Shown: positions 1-5,658 of the stretch, in pieces
Numbering within the stretch: the stretch's first letter is position 1
Layout of the letters: every line of letters starts with the position of its first letter
DNA from: Spirochaetaceae bacterium
Lineage (GTDB): Bacteria > Spirochaetota > Spirochaetia > Treponematales > Treponemataceae
DNA: 7,411 nucleotides
NCBI GenBank assembly: GCA_031285525.1
Contig: JAITWB010000146.1
Coordinates: 1 to 7,411, forward strand
Reading direction: 5' to 3'
Position numbers and translations under genes: made by a program
The notes under the pieces: model-generated
Told to the model about the DNA's origin: nothing
The model's database searches: none
The model's input: only the letters and a program-made list of their open reading frames with translations

Positions 1-1583
1 CGATTACCAAAGTTGATAAGAAATGCAGATTCAGCAGGTACAGCCCAAGGACGCTTTATAGCCTTATCAGGACCAGTGTCAACATTGAGTTCGATAAACT
101 CTTTCGAAAGAGTGGGAATACCAGTAAACTCACGAGCCATATGCCAATGGGCGTAATCAGTACGCATTTTACCCACAACCTTATTCCGAGAAATACGGAA
201 CTCATCATACATACCCTGATATCCGAAAATATCGCGAGTGTGACCAGGAACGTAAATAAGCTCCTGCAAATAAATAGGCCGTTCAGATAAATGAACAAAT
301 TCTGGAGCAAAAAAATCATATTTACTATCCTGAATCCACTTACGGTCAATGCCCTGAGTGTAAGCGGGTGTAGGCATAATACTCATGATACCCATGACAA
401 GTCCAAACTCACGAGCTGTGACGTTGATACCACCGTTGATATCAACGGCAATACCATGACCCGCAAGATTACCCTGAGGAGAGGTAGTATTAGAAGATGA
501 TGTTTGCAAAACCTCCGAAACAATAATAGGAGTACGCATACCGCCCAGATACTGAGGGCGCTGAAGCGTTTCATCACGAGGAGCAATACCATAACGGCCA
601 CGGAGAAACTCAACATAACGAGAACCAATACGGGCATCACGCTCACGATAACGCTGTAAAGCAATAGCCTCACGAAGCTCATTAATATCGATACCGGTAG
701 CAGTCGCATCAAGCTCATTTGCATTAAGAGGAGTAGCAGAAGTTTTGAGCCACATATTACCAGTTGGAATAGGCACGGGGCCTTCTATACGTCCCTCACT
801 CCAAGTCATAGGACTCGAAGGAGATCCTCCGCCATAAATAGCAACACGATCAGCAATACCTGCATCAGCATCACTAACACCAATGGTAGGCATGAGTAAT
901 ATATTACCATCATTAAAAATGACCTGTCCTGATACATCAATAGGTAAAACCGGAGACACACCGCGCTGTTGCCAAGGGAGGGCAGACGTAAAATAATCCT
1001 TACTCCAAGATCGATAAAGTAATTTACCGTTATAAGCCTGAGAAACGCCAGCCACAGCAATGCTAGGCTTCTCGGGATTAAAGGGAAGTATCAAATTGGC
1101 GTCACGATAATACTCATTATAAATAGCAAGATAAGCAGATTGAGGGAAACGACTAGGACGAGCAGGACTATCAGTACCGAGGTTTAATTCAAAACCCAAA
1201 TAATCCCAAAGAGTACCCGCACCCCCCAAAGACTGCTCCCCAGAATTACCATAATCCCACAAAGGAGGAGCTAATATAGGAGGACGCTGGTCTGTAACTT
1301 CGCCACCAGTAATAAAACGCTCCCAATCACTCCAAAGAATACGATATGGCACAAAATAATGATGTACATATACATTAATCTCATGGAGAAGGGGAGCAAT
1401 AAAAGGATTACAACGAAGAGTAAGCTCGGAACCAATCCGAAAATGATCACCGGGGAGCATTGGCTCACATAAAACAGGATAAAGCTTACCGGGATCGGCA
1501 TCCAGCTTAACCTCGTGAGATAAATCAAATACGGATCGACCGGTACGAGGGTATCGAACAGAACGAAACGGTTTTAATGCCAT
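1..1583 (-). CDS. Microvirus major capsid protein VP1 (C-terminus off the window)
   Basis: The reading frame is open for 527 codons from ATG at 1583 to the left edge, with no stop inside the window, so the C-terminus is missing, probably by only a few tens of residues. It encodes the jelly-roll major capsid protein of Microviridae, which forms the T=1 icosahedral shell. Recognisable family segments in order are: RSVFDLSHEVKLD (16-28), LPGDHF (43-48), YFVPYRILWSDWERF (76-90), YNEYYRDANL (155-164), KDYFTSALPWQQRG (195-208), LREAIALQRYRERDAR (303-318), GSRYVEFLRGRYG (320-332), QRPQYLGG (341-348), IDRKW (412-416) and IFGYQGMYDEFR (452-463). The length fits the usual 530-570 residues. The start is set by GGAGG (1594-1598), ten bases upstream, and by a TAATG overlap with the preceding gene's stop, which implies coupled translation. 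The sequence matches gokushovirus VP1 better than the phiX174 F protein. The exact subfamily needs a tree. Confidence 0.95.
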   Translation of the reverse strand, partial: MALKPFRSVRYPRTGRSVFDLSHEVKLDADPGKLYPVLCEPMLPGDHFRIGSELTLRCNPFIAPLLHEINVYVHHYFVPYRILWSDWERFITGGEVTDQRPPILAPPLWDYGNSGEQSLGGAGTLWDYLGFELNLGTDSPARPSRFPQSAYLAIYNEYYRDANLILPFNPEKPSIAVAGVSQAYNGKLLYRSWSKDYFTSALPWQQRGVSPVLPIDVSGQVIFNDGNILLMPTIGVSDADAGIADRVAIYGGGSPSSPMTWSEGRIEGPVPIPTGNMWLKTSATPLNANELDATATGIDINELREAIALQRYRERDARIGSRYVEFLRGRYGIAPRDETLQRPQYLGGMRTPIIVSEVLQTSSSNTTSPQGNLAGHGIAVDINGGINVTAREFGLVMGIMSIMPTPAYTQGIDRKWIQDSKYDFFAPEFVHLSERPIYLQELIYVPGHTRDIFGYQGMYDEFRISRNKVVGKMRTDYAHWHMAREFTGIPTLSKEFIELNVDTGPDKAIKRPWAVPAESAFLINFGN

Positions 1584-1837
1584 TAAACACCATCCTCCGC
1601 CCGCGTATCAACAGTCAAAAAATGAACTGCTACGGGCTCCGGGTAACCAGTGAGGACGCCAGAATCAGGATTGAAAGTACCGACACAATAAAGCTCAAAA
1701 TCCTCCTGCTTTGACTCGGGAGGGAGATTTTGAACGCTGGAAGTAAAAATACGAAGAGCCTGAGCATCAGTGCGGGCTATGATAGGGGGGTGAAATTGAT
1801 TAGCAATTACATCATAAACACAATACATGAGATACAT
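1583..1837 (-). CDS. Microvirus small nonstructural protein (VP5-like)
   Basis: This is an 84-residue protein starting MYLMYCVYDV and ending TRAEDGV. The frame is open further upstream (to 1951), but ATG 1837 is the convincing start. It has AAGGAG (1845-1850) seven bases upstream, the protein then begins with the YxxYDV pattern usual for this family, and the extra upstream residues would only read through the 29-aa ORF and a hairpin. Features typical of the gokushovirus small nonstructural protein are the opening hydrophobic strand and YD motif, DAQALRIF (24-31), DFELYCVGTFNPDSG (46-60), and a C-terminal hydrophobic strand AVHFLTV (70-76). Its role is poorly defined. In related phages a protein of this type lies beside the capsid gene and has been linked to the replication or control steps of the cycle. 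The TAA stop shares its last A with the capsid ATG (TAATG). Confidence 0.8.
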   Translation of the reverse strand: MYLMYCVYDVIANQFHPPIIARTDAQALRIFTSSVQNLPPESKQEDFELYCVGTFNPDSGVLTGYPEPVAVHFLTVDTRAEDGV

Positions 1838-1860
1838 AGAGATTCTCCTTACAGGGGTGA

Positions 1861-1881
1861 GACCGGGCATAAAACCCGGTC
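1861..1881 (-). repeat. Perfect 7-bp hairpin between phage genes
   Basis: GACCGGG (1861-1867) and CCCGGTC (1875-1881) are perfect inverted repeats around a 7-nt loop. One further A-T pair extends the stem. The hairpin lies in the 64-nt gap between the 29-aa ORF and the nonstructural gene, 10 nt upstream of that gene's AAGGAG. There is no T-run after it on either strand, so it is not a standard Rho-independent terminator. In microviruses such as phiX174, intergenic hairpins act as leaky terminators or mRNA-stabilising structures. That role here is inference. Confidence 0.5.
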
Positions 1882-1901
1882 TTTGATAAGAAAGGCAAGA
1901 G

Positions 1902-1991
1902 TCAAAGGACTCCGCCGCCAATGAGAGCAGTAAAAAAAGCAATGATAGCATTGATAATAGTAATACCGATATTCTTTTTATCCTGAGTCAT
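1902..1991 (-). CDS. 29-aa single-helix membrane peptide of the phage
   Basis: This short ORF starts MTQDKKNIGI, runs through a hydrophobic stretch (about residues 8-23, ITIINAIIAFFTALI) and ends GGGVL. The layout is a charged N-terminus followed by one membrane helix. Translation is well supported. A near-ideal Shine-Dalgarno AAAGGAGGT (1996-2004) stands 4 nt before ATG, and the start overlaps the previous ORF's stop as ATGA. The length and composition recall the roughly 30-residue 'smalltalk'-type peptides annotated in gut phages and Bacteroides, but I claim resemblance only. Possible roles are a membrane-disturbing lysis peptide or a small regulator of host envelope enzymes (compare phiX174 E, which inhibits MraY). 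There is no direct evidence for either. Confidence 0.6.
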   Translation of the reverse strand: MTQDKKNIGITIINAIIAFFTALIGGGVL

Positions 1992-2101
1992 ATAGACCTC
2001 CTTTCACAAGATTTAACAACATCACCGAAAACTTCGGTGCCAGGTTCAAGGGGAAAATCGTTAATAAAAAAATTACCAGTTACAAGATAAATAATATACA
2101 T
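1988..2101 (-). CDS. 37-aa phage ORF next to the dif-like site, unknown function
   Basis: The ORF starts at ATG 2101 and encodes 37 residues: MYIIYLVTGNFFINDFPLEP, then a short acidic/neutral segment and a basic end CERRSI. I recognise no family. Support for translation is AAGGAG (2109-2114) seven bases upstream and the ATGA overlap that couples it to the 29-aa membrane ORF. The Shine-Dalgarno directly abuts the dif-like site, so this is the first phage gene after the host junction. The opening MYIIYLV faintly echoes the MYLMYCV opening of the 84-aa nonstructural protein, and the two genes have similar leaders (AAGGAG, 7-nt spacing). It could therefore be a remnant of a duplication or a truncated relative, but this rests on very few residues. 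It might also be only a leader ORF that delivers ribosomes to the next start. Confidence 0.5.
   Translation of the reverse strand: MYIIYLVTGNFFINDFPLEPGTEVFGDVVKSCERRSI
2023..2039 (-). repeat. Short perfect hairpin inside the 37-aa ORF
   Basis: CACCGAA (2023-2029) and TTCGGTG (2033-2039) form a 7-bp stem with a 3-nt loop in the coding region of the 37-aa ORF, 18 nt upstream of the strong ribosome-binding site of the next gene. No T-run follows on the minus strand, so it is not a canonical terminator. Its place upstream of a coupled start would suit control of translation or RNA stability, but this is inference. Confidence 0.4.
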
Positions 2102-2114
2102 GAGAAAACTCCTT

Positions 2115-2142
2115 ACTGCGTATAATGTATATTCTGTCTACC
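2115..2142 (+). other. dif-like XerC/XerD recombination site at the phage-host junction
   Basis: Read on the plus strand, the putative XerC arm is ACTGCGTATAA (2115-2125), the central region is TGTATA (2126-2131), and the putative XerD arm is TTCTGTCTACC (2132-2142). Against the E. coli dif site as I recall it (XerC arm GGTGCGCATAA, centre TGTATA, XerD arm TTATGTTAAAT), 20 of 28 positions agree. That includes a 16-base core with one mismatch and an identical 6-bp centre. The outer XerD arm is the most diverged part. Phage genes begin at once on the XerC-arm side, and the lon terminator lies on the XerD-arm side. Known biology: host XerCD integrates several phages at dif, including gokushoviruses. 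Inference: this is one of two sites bounding the provirus, with a phage half and a host half. Confidence 0.75.
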
Positions 2143-2154
2143 AAAATATAGTAT

Positions 2155-2201
2155 TTAAAAAGAAAGACTGGCATGGTTCTATAGCCACATGCCAGTCTTT
2201 T
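2155..2201 (-). terminator. Rho-independent terminator of lon
   Basis: AGACTGGCATG (2165-2175) and CATGCCAGTCT (2188-2198) form a perfect 11-bp stem, extended by two A-T pairs and one wobble pair, with a 12-nt loop. Read on the minus strand, the stem is followed by a T-rich tract (TCTTTCTTTTT). It begins about 12 nt after the lon stop codon. It also separates lon transcription from the phage genes that start about 60 nt further on. The plus-strand side has a short T-run too, so it might work in both directions, but no plus-strand gene here would need it. Confidence 0.85.
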
Positions 2202-2212
2202 ATCAGATACAG

Positions 2213-4657
2213 TTACTTTCCAAACGCCAGATCAACAACTTCTTCCATCCGCGAAACAGGATGAAAGGTTATCCCTTTCTTGACATGCTCAGGGATATCA
2301 TCGAGATCCCGTACATTCGCCTTTGGAATGATAATCTGCTTCACCTTATTGCGCGTCGCCGCAACGGTTTTCTCCTTGAGTCCGCCGATGGGAAGCACCT
2401 GACCGGTGAGGGAAAGCTCCCCAGTCATGGCCAGATTCGGCTTGATAGCGGAACCCTTTGCCAGGGACAGCAACGCCGTAGCCATGGTAATACCTGCGGA
2501 AGGTCCATCCTTTGGTGTAGCACCCTCGGGAATGTGGAGATGGATATGGTTCTTTTCAAACCACTCCACCGGAGATATCCCTTTCTCTATCGTATAGTGG
2601 CGGATCCAGCTCATGGCGATGGATGCGGACTCTTTCATAACGTCCCCCATCTGTCCGGTCAGACTAAAGCCTTCTTTGCCTGCATTCGTTATCGCTTCGA
2701 TAATCAGCGTATCCCCGCCCATACTGGTCCAGGCGAGTCCCAGAGACGTACCAGGATTCTCCGCCCGTTTTATCTCGTCATCATTGAATATAGGCTTTCC
2801 CAGATATTTCTGAACCACATCGATATCGGCGGCCAACGGTGCTGCGATAGCCTCGGCTGCTTTTTTCTCAAGCTCCGATTCGTTTTTCTTGGTTCCCCTG
2901 CCCTTCTTGGGTTTTGCTTCTGCTGATACCTCCAGCCCCATCGCAGCAGAATTCATCACCAGCTCCGCAGCGTATTTGCGGTGTATCTTATCGAGGTTCT
3001 TTTCGAAATTACGCACCCCCGCCTCACGAGCATAGCTATTGGCGATAAACAGCAGGGAATCCTTCCCGTATTTCACCTGATTCTTCTTGAGCCCGTTCTT
3101 GTTCAGACTCTTCGGAATCAAATACCGTTTCGCTATTTCGACCTTCTCCATATCGATATATCCAGACAGGGTGATGATTTCAGCCCTGTCCATAAGAGGA
3201 CCGGGAATAGAATCCAGGGTATTCGCAGTGAGGATAAACAGGATGTTAGAAACATCAAAGGGCAGATCCAGATAGTGATCCCGGAATGCAATATTCTGTT
3301 CCGGATCGAGCACTTCAAGAAGCGCACTGGAAGGGTCTCCCTGATAGCTCATACCCATCTTGTCGATCTCGTCGATCATGAATACCGGCGCCTTGGATTT
3401 AACGATCTTGAGTCCCTGAATGATCTTCCCAGGCATTGCCCCGATATAGGTACGGCGATGTCCCTTTATTTCAGCCTCATCCCGCATACCGCCGACAGAA
3501 AACCGGAAAAACGGCTTGTTCATGGCATGGGCGATAGAGCGGCCTACACTGGTTTTACCGACCCCTGGAGGGCCTACCAGCAGGACAATCGACCCCTTGC
3601 TATCCTTTTTAAGCTTCCGTACTGCAAGGTATTCGATAATGCGCTTCTTAACATCCTCCAACCCGTAGTGGTCAGCCTCAAGACGCTTCTGAGCCTCCAT
3701 TAGATTAAAATCCTCCGCAGGGGGATCGTTCCATGGCAAGTTCGTGATCGTCTCAAGATAGTTTCGTGTAACGATATATTCACCCGAATTGGGATCCATG
3801 AGGGAGAATTTCTCAAGTTCACTGTTCACCGCTTCTTTCACCTCACCTTCGAAGTGAAAGCCCTCTATCTTATCCTTGAAGTTCTGGTAGTCCGAGCTCT
3901 TGGCATCGGTAGTCATCCCCAGTTCTTCCTTTATCGTCTTCAGCTCCTCCCGAAGGAAGTATTCCCTTTGGTTCTTCTCTATGCGGTCGTTGATCTCGTT
4001 CTGAATCTTTTTCTGAATCCTGAGAAGCTCCTGCTCCTTCTTGATATAGACCAGAACCTGTTCCATCCGCTTGCGGACGTTTTGCATCTCCAAAACACGC
4101 TGCTGCTCATTTTTTTCCACATTGAGAATCGAAGCAATAAAATCAGCTATCTTTCCGGGATGATCAATATTGATCATATTGAGCCGCATCTCTTCGGAAA
4201 AGAGCGGATTATTTTCGGAGATCTCCTTCATTTCGCTTATCAACGCTCGGGTAAGCGCCTTGACTTCGAAGGTATCATCTTCGTTGTCTTCCATGTACTC
4301 AACCGCAGCAACCATAGGATGCTGTTCATTGAGCGCCTTCCTGATACGGAACCGTTTTATCGTTGAGATAAAAACATTAACCCCTCCGTCAGGGAGATTT
4401 ATCTTTTTCGCTATCCGGGCGGCTGTTCCTACGGTGTACATATCAGAGAGAGACGGACTGTCAACTTCGTTTTTAAGCATGACAATTCCAATAATACCAT
4501 CACCGGCATAGGCTTCCTCGATAACTTTTGTATCTTCGGGAGAATTAACCATCAGGGGCGTAAAAATACCGGGAAAAATAGGTCTTCCCATGAGCGGAAT
4601 AATGAACAATTTGTTTGGAAGAAGCTGCTCTATAGGCACAATATTTGGTTCGGACAT
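2213..4657 (-). CDS. lon: ATP-dependent Lon protease (endopeptidase La)
   Basis: A complete 814-residue LonA-type enzyme, close to the usual 780-820 residues. It is a cytoplasmic hexamer that unfolds and degrades misfolded and short-lived regulatory proteins, classically including antitoxins of toxin-antitoxin pairs. Domains: N-terminal LAN substrate-binding domain (about 15-200), coiled-coil segment (about 185-250), AAA+ module (about 310-570) and Ser-Lys protease domain (about 615-814). Visible residues are Walker A GPPGVGKT (362-369), Walker B FMIDEID (426-432), sensor-1 N479, a putative arginine finger R491, sensor-2 R549, catalytic S720 in PKDGPSAG, and catalytic K763 in GGLKEK. A Lys/Glu/Ala-rich stretch (about 581-613) sits between the ATPase and protease domains and is longer than in E. 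coli Lon. The start at 4657 is supported by GAGGTG 6 nt upstream. The gene appears monocistronic, with its own candidate promoter and terminator. I saw no CIRCE operator in front. Confidence 0.98.
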   Translation of the reverse strand: MSEPNIVPIEQLLPNKLFIIPLMGRPIFPGIFTPLMVNSPEDTKVIEEAYAGDGIIGIVMLKNEVDSPSLSDMYTVGTAARIAKKINLPDGGVNVFISTIKRFRIRKALNEQHPMVAAVEYMEDNEDDTFEVKALTRALISEMKEISENNPLFSEEMRLNMINIDHPGKIADFIASILNVEKNEQQRVLEMQNVRKRMEQVLVYIKKEQELLRIQKKIQNEINDRIEKNQREYFLREELKTIKEELGMTTDAKSSDYQNFKDKIEGFHFEGEVKEAVNSELEKFSLMDPNSGEYIVTRNYLETITNLPWNDPPAEDFNLMEAQKRLEADHYGLEDVKKRIIEYLAVRKLKKDSKGSIVLLVGPPGVGKTSVGRSIAHAMNKPFFRFSVGGMRDEAEIKGHRRTYIGAMPGKIIQGLKIVKSKAPVFMIDEIDKMGMSYQGDPSSALLEVLDPEQNIAFRDHYLDLPFDVSNILFILTANTLDSIPGPLMDRAEIITLSGYIDMEKVEIAKRYLIPKSLNKNGLKKNQVKYGKDSLLFIANSYAREAGVRNFEKNLDKIHRKYAAELVMNSAAMGLEVSAEAKPKKGRGTKKNESELEKKAAEAIAAPLAADIDVVQKYLGKPIFNDDEIKRAENPGTSLGLAWTSMGGDTLIIEAITNAGKEGFSLTGQMGDVMKESASIAMSWIRHYTIEKGISPVEWFEKNHIHLHIPEGATPKDGPSAGITMATALLSLAKGSAIKPNLAMTGELSLTGQVLPIGGLKEKTVAATRNKVKQIIIPKANVRDLDDIPEHVKKGITFHPVSRMEEVVDLAFGK

Positions 4658-4677
4658 TCATTTCACCTCTTCCTATA

Positions 4678-4706
4678 AATATCAGATAAAATGATGAAAA
4701 AATCAA
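4678..4706 (-). promoter_or_regulatory. Candidate sigma-70 promoter for lon
   Basis: On the minus strand, TTGATT (4701-4706, 4/6 to the -35 consensus) is followed after 17 nt by GATATT (4678-4683, 4/6 to the -10 consensus). It lies just upstream of the lon ribosome-binding site, in the 97-nt gap after the toxin-like gene. The region is AT-rich, so a chance match is possible. The 17-nt spacing and the position favour it modestly. Confidence 0.35.
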
Positions 4707-4754
4707 GCTTAATAGAAGGAAACTGGAGGGAAAATACTCCTCCTCTTTTTCTTA

Positions 4755-5180
4755 TCATGTATGCTTTTTTGTACTCACGGCAAACTGATGATATTTATCC
4801 AAAAAGACAATATAAAAAACATTGTCGATTATATGTCCGCCTATACATTCCCTTCCTTGCAAGTGCATCGAAGCCCATCGAGCATCCTCTGGTATATAAG
4901 CAGGCTTTTTAAATTCTGACGGAGATGGGAAATTGCCGTATTCTTTGAATTTTCCATTTTTTGTATCCACGGCTTCTTTCATGTACAATTTGCTATATTC
5001 TTTGAGCTTTCCAAAAAGTTTTAATAATAAATCATGAGGCCAATCAGTAATTCGTTGTCCCTGTGTTTCATCTAAATCTCGAAAACTAAAAGCAACATGC
5101 CTATCATATGCAGAAACCTGAGACTGTCCCGTTATATGTGAGTCGCCTTTACTTTGATTTTTTATTGAGCGTTTAGGCAT
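4755..5180 (-). CDS. Candidate toxin partnered with a Panacea antitoxin (unnamed family)
   Basis: A 141-residue soluble protein with no signal peptide or membrane segment and a basic N-terminal 30 residues. I do not recognise a named family. What stands out is HVAFSFRDLDE (28-38), an amphipathic helix LLLKLFGKLKEYSKLYMKE (51-69), and a conserved-looking C-terminal segment: the charged WASMHLQGRECIGGHI (102-117), then a strand with an acid and a histidine, VFYIVFLDKYHQF (121-133). FYIVFLDxxH resembles the end of small proteins often found beside Panacea antitoxins, where D128 and H131 could be functional. It overlaps the antitoxin gene by 19 nt (5162-5180) in another frame and has no clear Shine-Dalgarno before ATG 5180. 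Translation coupled to the upstream gene is therefore likely. The antitoxin-first order, small size and AT-rich composition point to a toxin. The biochemical target cannot be told from sequence. Confidence 0.7.
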   Translation of the reverse strand: MPKRSIKNQSKGDSHITGQSQVSAYDRHVAFSFRDLDETQGQRITDWPHDLLLKLFGKLKEYSKLYMKEAVDTKNGKFKEYGNFPSPSEFKKPAYIPEDARWASMHLQGRECIGGHIIDNVFYIVFLDKYHQFAVSTKKHT

Positions 5181-5644
5181 TGTTTAAAATACGTTTTCAT
5201 TATTTCTTTAGAAATAATATTACAGCCCTTTGCCTCTCTATCAAGCCCCTTCCGGGCTTCGATCCAGGGTAATTGGGTATGAGATAAGGTTTCCAGATGA
5301 TACCCCGACTTATCTCCATATTCCTCTAGCACATCCTTGATTAAATCAAGCTGATCCGCTGAAATCTTTTTTTCAAAGGCAGTTTTAACTCTCAATATAC
5401 TGTCAGGAGGGTATTTCATTGAGTTGTATAATTCAATATCTTTAGACTTGTAGTATGTCCACAAGCTTTTTATAGCAGGTCCATGTACCCATGCTTCAAA
5501 TTCATCGGATATGATTGAAGTATCAAAAAAAACCAAATGCCATGCTTCAACATAATAAACTAACTTCTGCTGTTTGAATGGGGTGCTTTCTCCCAGAGAG
5601 GCTAATAGATAATTTGATAGTTCTATCGCATTGGTTTTATACAT
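5162..5644 (-). CDS. Panacea-domain antitoxin (DUF4065; SocA/GepA-like, PanA type)
   Basis: A 160-residue protein covering one Panacea domain. Family landmarks are FKQQKLVYYVEAWHLVFF (23-40, the usual KLQKLLYYAxAWHL block), FEAWVHGP (49-56), SGYHLETLSHTQLPW (113-127) with AR at 130-131, and IISKEIMKTYF (143-153). Known biology: Panacea is an antitoxin domain found with many unrelated toxins and neutralises them by direct binding. SocA of Caulobacter instead acts as a ClpXP adaptor for its toxin. Here it is the upstream gene of a two-gene unit with a 19-nt overlap into the candidate toxin, under a strong promoter at 5687-5716. The start at 5644 follows a G10 tract in place of a normal Shine-Dalgarno, an odd feature treated separately. 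Composition is clearly more AT-rich than lon and mglC on either side, which fits a horizontally acquired cassette. The Panacea assignment is firm; the direct partnership with its neighbour is inferred from layout. Confidence 0.88.
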   Translation of the reverse strand: MYKTNAIELSNYLLASLGESTPFKQQKLVYYVEAWHLVFFDTSIISDEFEAWVHGPAIKSLWTYYKSKDIELYNSMKYPPDSILRVKTAFEKKISADQLDLIKDVLEEYGDKSGYHLETLSHTQLPWIEARKGLDREAKGCNIISKEIMKTYFKQCLNAQ

Positions 5645-5648
5645 ATAT

Positions 5649-5658
5649 CCCCCCCCCC
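5649..5658 (-). promoter_or_regulatory. Poly-G (G10) tract in the antitoxin ribosome-binding region
   Basis: Ten consecutive C on the plus strand (G10 on the sense strand) end 4 nt before the antitoxin ATG. No ordinary GGAGG is present, so the tract itself, flanked by AAAA on its 5' side, must serve as Shine-Dalgarno, pairing with CCUCC through a G-U wobble. It lies about 22-31 nt after the predicted transcription start. Homopolymeric G tracts of this length slip during replication. In Treponema pallidum, length changes of poly-G tracts near promoters are known to alter expression of tpr genes. A similar on/off or graded control of antitoxin translation is inferred here. Confidence 0.7.

Larger units (their letters stand above)
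1..2142 (-). mobile_element. Partial temperate microvirus (gokushovirus-like) provirus, right end at a dif-like site
   Basis: A block of four tightly packed minus-strand ORFs includes a clear Microviridae major capsid protein and the microvirus small nonstructural protein. The block ends at a 28-bp dif-like sequence (2115-2142), 22 nt from the lon terminator hairpin. Codons in the block end in T very often (CGT, GCT, ATT, GAT, CCT). That is typical of ssDNA phages whose virion strand is coding, and it differs from lon and mglC, where C- and G-ending codons are common. Established knowledge: some gokushoviruses and Bacteroidetes-associated microviruses are found as proviruses, and enterobacterial gokushoviruses integrate at dif through host XerC/XerD. 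Inference: this is an integrated copy whose remaining genes (VP2, VP4, possibly VP3) and second dif lie left of position 1. The alternative, an assembly join of free phage DNA to chromosome, is made less likely by the junction falling on a dif-like site. Confidence 0.85.

Noticed and set aside
56..1528. Several minus-strand ORFs of 84-113 codons (56-349, 383-724, 806-1060, 1271-1528)
   Set aside because: They lie in a different frame inside the capsid gene, are artificially Leu/Val-rich from T-rich codons read out of frame, and have no ribosome-binding sites.
1..2142. phiX174 sequencing-control contamination
   Set aside because: The encoded capsid protein matches gokushovirus-type VP1 motifs, not phiX174 F, and it is joined to chromosome at a dif-like site.
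2103..2160. Phage promoter in the AT-rich stretch across the dif-like site
   Set aside because: Several TATA-like hexamers exist on the minus strand, but none has a good -35 box at 16-18 nt, and dif itself supplies the TATA-like sequence.
2189..4511. Long plus-strand ORFs opposite lon (for example 2189-2926 of 245 codons and 2981-3703 of 240 codons)
   Set aside because: They are antisense shadows of lon. They lack family resemblance and translation signals, while lon on the other strand is complete with all catalytic motifs.
4726..4752. Possible terminator for the toxin-antitoxin operon (GGAGG...CCTCC)
   Set aside because: The stem is only 5 bp, and the T-run lies on the plus-strand side, where there is no gene to terminate. 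On the minus strand no T-run follows.
4691..4912. 73-codon plus-strand ORF covering the lon promoter region and the toxin end
   Set aside because: It runs antisense through the end of the toxin-like gene and the lon leader, with no Shine-Dalgarno and no recognisable protein.
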